Part shown: positions 4,635 to 7,541 of the stretch, piece after piece
How the letters are laid out: every line of letters begins with the position of its first letter
How positions within the stretch are numbered: the stretch's first letter is position 1
Assembly (NCBI GenBank): GCA_007122185.1
Contig: SKUI01000251.1
Coordinates: 1 to 7,541 of the forward strand
Source of the DNA: Rhodothermia bacterium
GTDB taxonomy: Bacteria > Bacteroidota > Rhodothermia > Balneolales > Natronogracilivirgulaceae
Direction of reading: 5' to 3'
DNA length: 7,541 bases
Translations under genes and position numbers: made by a program
The notes under the pieces: model-generated
Told to the model about the DNA's origin: nothing
What the model saw: the letters and a program-made list of their open reading frames with translations, nothing else
The model's database searches: none

Positions 4635-6752
4635 ATGACCATGAGCAAAACAATCTATCTACTGCTTTTGCTGGTTTTGTTGCGTGTGCCCGTGCTACAG
4701 TCGCAGCCAGCACTCCCGCCGGAATCAGCAACAATACTGCAACCTGTGACTTCACTGAAACCGGTTACTTCTCTGCAACCTGTGACCTCACTGCAACCTG
4801 GAACATCGCTGCCATCTGCGGAACTGCTGCACACCACGGTATCAACGCAAAGCGCGGCATCCTTGCAATACGCGGGACCGTTGCAAACTGGAGGGTCGAC
4901 GCAGTACGCTGCATCCTTGCAATACGCCGTAACTGATTCGATCGAGCTCGACCAGATCGTAATCACCGCGTCCAAAATCCCGCTTTCACTGCGGGAAACC
5001 ACCAAGCCGGTGCTGATCATCGACCGGCAGGAGATCGAGCAAAACGGCAGCCGGAACCTGGGCCAGCTGCTCCATCAGCAGAGCGGCATCCGGATCAATG
5101 ATGCCTTCGGTTCACCGGCAAACGCACAAACCCTGTTCATGCAGGGTGCTTCGGGTCCGTACACGTTGATTCTCGTCGATGGTCTGCCCGTAACGGATCC
5201 ATCGGGCACCGGGGGAACATATGATCTGCGGCTGCTGCCGTTGAACAATGTGGAGAGGATCGAAATCCTCCAGGGAAGCCAGTCCACCCTCTACGGCACC
5301 GATGCCATTGCCGGCGTGGTGAACATCCTGACCAGGAGCGGAGACGAGGGGCTTGTGAACGGCAGCGGTCAGCTCTCATACGGAACACACAATTCCTTTC
5401 AGGCATCGGCGGACATAAACGGCACCGTTGCCCGGAAACATTCCTACACACTCAATTTCAATCGGGAATCGAGTGAGGGATTCAGCGCGGCTGCCGATCC
5501 GGACAATACCGGCACGTATGGTGATGACGGATTCCGTTCCAACTCATTCTATGGGAAGGCCGATATCAGCGTGACGGATGGGCTTACCGTTTCCCCGTTT
5601 TTCCACTATAATGACTTTGACGGTGACTACGATGCCGGAGCATTCCAGGATGCAGATAACGCCTACTCCCTCAACATGATCAACGCCGGATTCCAGACCT
5701 CGTTACGCAGGGGAAAGCTGGACGTCAACGGTGGTTATAATTTCACATCGACGGAAAGAGGCTTCTCCGACCAGTTCGGTGACAGTGCATTCGAGGGCAT
5801 TTTCCACAATGCCGACCTGTTTGGAAGCTATGCGATTAATCCCTGGGTGTCAGTGCTCGGAGGCTTCCATTTCCAGCAGTCCATCATCCCGGCGACGGAA
5901 GATGCACAGGAGTTGAGCGCCCGGATTGCAAGTCCCTATGCAACCCTCTACGTAAAGGGGCTGCACGGATTCAGCACCGAGCTGGGATTTCGCCTGAACA
6001 GCCATTCCGAGTACGGAAATAATGCCACATACAGTTTTGCGCCGGCCTACCATATCACGGAAAACATCAAGCTGTTCGGATCCCTGACCACCGGCTTCAA
6101 GGTGCCGACGCTCAACGAACTGTTCGGACCGTTCGGTGCCAATCCCGAGCTGGACCCGGAAACCAGCCGTTATGTGAGCGTCGGAGTCGAGACCTACCTC
6201 CTGCAGCAGTCACTGAAGCTGCGGGCACAGTATTTCAGCCGTGAAATCGATGATGTGATCGTGTATACCTTTGACGGGGGATTTATCAATCGCGACCGCC
6301 AAAACGATTCGGGGATGGAACTCTCTGCCAACTGGATTGCCACCAGCAGCATCCGGATCGGCGGCTACTACAATTACACGGACGGCGAGCTCATTACCAT
6401 CGACGACAGCGGGGAGGAGGAACGCCGGAGCAATCTGCTGAGAAGGCCGGTGCACAGTATCGGTTTGCATGTCGGTGTCAATGTGACCGACCAACTGTTC
6501 GTTCGCCTCGATGGCGAATACAACGGCGAAAGGACCGACCTTTTCTTCAATCCGGAGAGTAATTTTGCCGGGGAGGAGGTGACGCTCGATCCGTATACGC
6601 TGGTCAATCTGTATACGGAGTACCGGATCCCGGTGCTGCGGGCGGCCGTGTTCGCCGATATGCGGAATCTGCTGGATACCGGATTCACCGAGGTGTACGG
6701 ATTCAACACCGCGGGATTCACCATAAGAGGCGGCGTCCGGGTCACATTGTGA
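4635..6752 (+). CDS. btuB: BtuB-like TonB-dependent outer-membrane receptor, probably for cobalamin
   Basis: This 705-residue receptor probably imports vitamin B12 or a related corrinoid across the outer membrane using TonB energy. Residues 1-23 form a signal peptide (core YLLLLLVLL). Residues 33-98 are a hexapeptide-repeat segment. LDQIVITASK (105-114) is the TonB-box region. The plug follows at about 125-235, with PVLIIDRQEI, LLHQQSGIRI, LILVDGLPV, NNVERIEILQGSQSTLYG and AIAGVVNILTRSG. The rest is a 22-strand-type barrel with a GFKVPTLNELFGPFGANPELDPE motif (split near 484-506) and the end RNLLDTGFTEVYGFNTAGFTIRGGVRVTL (in two parts), which resembles BtuB. The last residue is Leu rather than Phe. 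The cobalamin riboswitch directly upstream supports the substrate. No Shine-Dalgarno precedes ATG 4635, and a second ATG at 4641 is an alternative. It is longer than E. coli BtuB (614 residues), mainly because of the N-terminal segment. Confidence 0.93.
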   Translation: MTMSKTIYLLLLLVLLRVPVLQSQPALPPESATILQPVTSLKPVTSLQPVTSLQPGTSLPSAELLHTTVSTQSAASLQYAGPLQTGGSTQYAASLQYAVTDSIELDQIVITASKIPLSLRETTKPVLIIDRQEIEQNGSRNLGQLLHQQSGIRINDAFGSPANAQTLFMQGASGPYTLILVDGLPVTDPSGTGGTYDLRLLPLNNVERIEILQGSQSTLYGTDAIAGVVNILTRSGDEGLVNGSGQLSYGTHNSFQASADINGTVARKHSYTLNFNRESSEGFSAAADPDNTGTYGDDGFRSNSFYGKADISVTDGLTVSPFFHYNDFDGDYDAGAFQDADNAYSLNMINAGFQTSLRRGKLDVNGGYNFTSTERGFSDQFGDSAFEGIFHNADLFGSYAINPWVSVLGGFHFQQSIIPATEDAQELSARIASPYATLYVKGLHGFSTELGFRLNSHSEYGNNATYSFAPAYHITENIKLFGSLTTGFKVPTLNELFGPFGANPELDPETSRYVSVGVETYLLQQSLKLRAQYFSREIDDVIVYTFDGGFINRDRQNDSGMELSANWIATSSIRIGGYYNYTDGELITIDDSGEEERRSNLLRRPVHSIGLHVGVNVTDQLFVRLDGEYNGERTDLFFNPESNFAGEEVTLDPYTLVNLYTEYRIPVLRAAVFADMRNLLDTGFTEVYGFNTAGFTIRGGVRVTL
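4731..4928 (+). repeat. 18-bp minisatellite coding eleven hexapeptides in the receptor N-terminus
   Basis: The 198 bp code for eleven six-residue units (residues 33-98): TILQPV, TSLKPV, TSLQPV, TSLQPG, TSLPSA, ELLHTT, VSTQSA, ASLQYA, GPLQTG, GSTQYA, ASLQYA. The general pattern is x-S-L-Q-x-x. At DNA level CTGCAACCTGTGACTTCA (4737-4754) recurs with one change at 4773-4790, and GCATCCTTGCAATACGC is exact at 4857-4873 and 4911-4927, 54 bp (three units) apart. The unit is a multiple of three, so copy-number changes would keep the frame. The segment links the signal peptide to the TonB box and is predicted to be exposed in the periplasm. Confidence 0.9.
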
Positions 6753-6877
6753 TGAGGCTGGCTCTCAATCGGAGTGGAGGGGTTGCAGGAATCGCGTGAT
6801 GAGATGGTTGGATTGGCAACATGGGAATGGGTACCTTTCTGCATCCATCCACGTATCACCCTAACGAATTTCATGCC

Positions 6878-7541
6878 ATGCCGGAACGCCATGTGCTGTT
6901 TTCCCGACTTCTTTTTCTTGGTGTGCTGATCCTGTGGACCGGCAACACGTCACTTGGCGCACAGGAGCTGAACCTGCCGCCCAGGTCCACCGACGCGCCG
7001 ACGGGATCGGAGTTCAAGGAACAGGTCCGTAATCTTGCTCTTTCTGTCCGGGAAGAGGCCATTTTCGAGCAGGTAATGGCGGGCAACGTCCCCGGTTTTC
7101 TGAGGGAAATGGTGCCGGTCACCGTCAGCAGAACGCTTGACAAATCTGTTCCGGGGCCTGCAGATGGATTCGACACCGAATCTTTGAATGGATCCGGTTC
7201 CGGTACCGTGAACGAAGCTGTCACCGCGGCTGCCGGCGGATCCGCCGGCGCAAAGACCCTCGAGGTTACTTATTACGTGACGCCCGATTATCTTGCTGTG
7301 GGCAGCGAAGATGACTATTTCCTTATGCCCATGACGCCCATTCTGGCGCAACGCATCGCCTCCGCAACCGGCAGCTCAATGCCCACCCGCCGGATGGTCG
7401 ATCAGATCTGGCAGGCGGCCCCGCTCAAGCTCCCTCCCCGCACCATCCCGCCGAGCGACCAGATGACCAGTATTCCAGTGATGTATGATCACCATCTGTT
7501 GGTGTGGGAGCAGCGTGAGCCGGTACTGGAGGAGCACCCGC
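6878..7541 (+). CDS. Secreted protein of unknown function (3' end outside the window)
   Basis: The frame runs open to the right edge; 221 residues are visible. From ATG 6878 the N-terminus is a good signal peptide: Arg residues at 4 and 10, core LLFLGVLILW (11-20), likely cleavage after LGA (26-28) before Gln29. In-frame ATGs at 6821 and 6827 would add 17-19 residues ahead of the signal and are less likely; a TGA at 6800-6802 closes the frame upstream. The mature part has a helical piece (EFKEQVRNLALSVREEAIFEQ, around 45-65), a Gly/Ser/Ala-rich linker (about 101-125) and a conserved-looking domain with TLEVTYYVTPDYLAVGSED, MPMTPILAQRIA and PTRRMVDQIWQAAPLKLPPR. I recall similar stretches in uncharacterised secreted bacterial proteins but cannot name a family. 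It follows btuB by 125 bp with no visible terminator, so it may share the B12-controlled transcript. Confidence 0.75.
   Translation, partial: MPERHVLFSRLLFLGVLILWTGNTSLGAQELNLPPRSTDAPTGSEFKEQVRNLALSVREEAIFEQVMAGNVPGFLREMVPVTVSRTLDKSVPGPADGFDTESLNGSGSGTVNEAVTAAAGGSAGAKTLEVTYYVTPDYLAVGSEDDYFLMPMTPILAQRIASATGSSMPTRRMVDQIWQAAPLKLPPRTIPPSDQMTSIPVMYDHHLLVWEQREPVLEEHP

Noticed and set aside
4731..4928. Regular repeats considered as a CRISPR array or regulatory iterons
   Set aside because: The copies are contiguous 18-bp units without spacers, decay gradually and keep the btuB reading frame.
4655..5020. - strand frame with a Cys-rich repeated peptide (xVTGCSE-like)
   Set aside because: It is the reverse reading of the 18-bp repeats in the btuB N-terminus; Cys comes from antisense CTGCA-type codons, with no start signal or signal peptide.
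6821..6877. Earlier in-frame ATGs for the last gene
   Set aside because: They would put a polar extension of up to 19 residues ahead of a clear signal peptide and have no ribosome site; ATG 6878 is more sensible.

Overview
The window looks like part of the chromosome of a Gram-negative bacterium of the Bacteroidota/Rhodothermota/Balneolota type. This is inferred, not proven. The pointers are a DUF5777-like outer-membrane barrel, a Rieske lipoprotein with an Asn-rich linker, several gene starts without a Shine-Dalgarno sequence, and a -10 region that also fits the Bacteroidetes TAnnTTTG pattern. Base composition is even, and I see no mobile element, tRNA, rRNA or CRISPR array.

Left part, + strand (1-2138). 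The 3' end of a DUF1641-like gene overlaps, by ATGA, a complete type II sulfide:quinone oxidoreductase (SQR). Together they suggest sulfide oxidation or detoxification feeding the quinone pool. After a gap of about 180 bp comes a small gene for a secreted protein of unknown function.

Middle part, - strand (2155-4092). Three tightly packed genes are read leftwards: a Rieske [2Fe-2S] lipoprotein, a periplasmic YceI-like lipid-binding protein (GTG start 2 bp after the Rieske stop) and a DUF5777-like barrel (14 bp overlap with yceI). Each has its own export signal, so this looks like an envelope redox or lipid/quinone-handling unit of unknown role.

Right part, + strand (4272-7541). A TTGACA-N17-TACTAT promoter is placed so that transcription would start at the first paired base of a class I cobalamin riboswitch, which ends in a P13 hairpin. 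A long leader leads to a BtuB-like TonB-dependent receptor, so vitamin B12 probably represses its own outer-membrane importer. The receptor carries an unusual run of eleven hexapeptide repeats between its signal peptide and TonB box. A further secreted protein of unknown function follows and runs off the right edge. No btuCDF or cobalamin salvage genes are visible.

Most noteworthy are the riboswitch leader (L5/L13 contact, Shine-Dalgarno-like loop and ATG-TAG start-stop), the receptor's hexapeptide minisatellite, and the Rieske-YceI-DUF5777 operon. I found no clearly new defence or mobile system.
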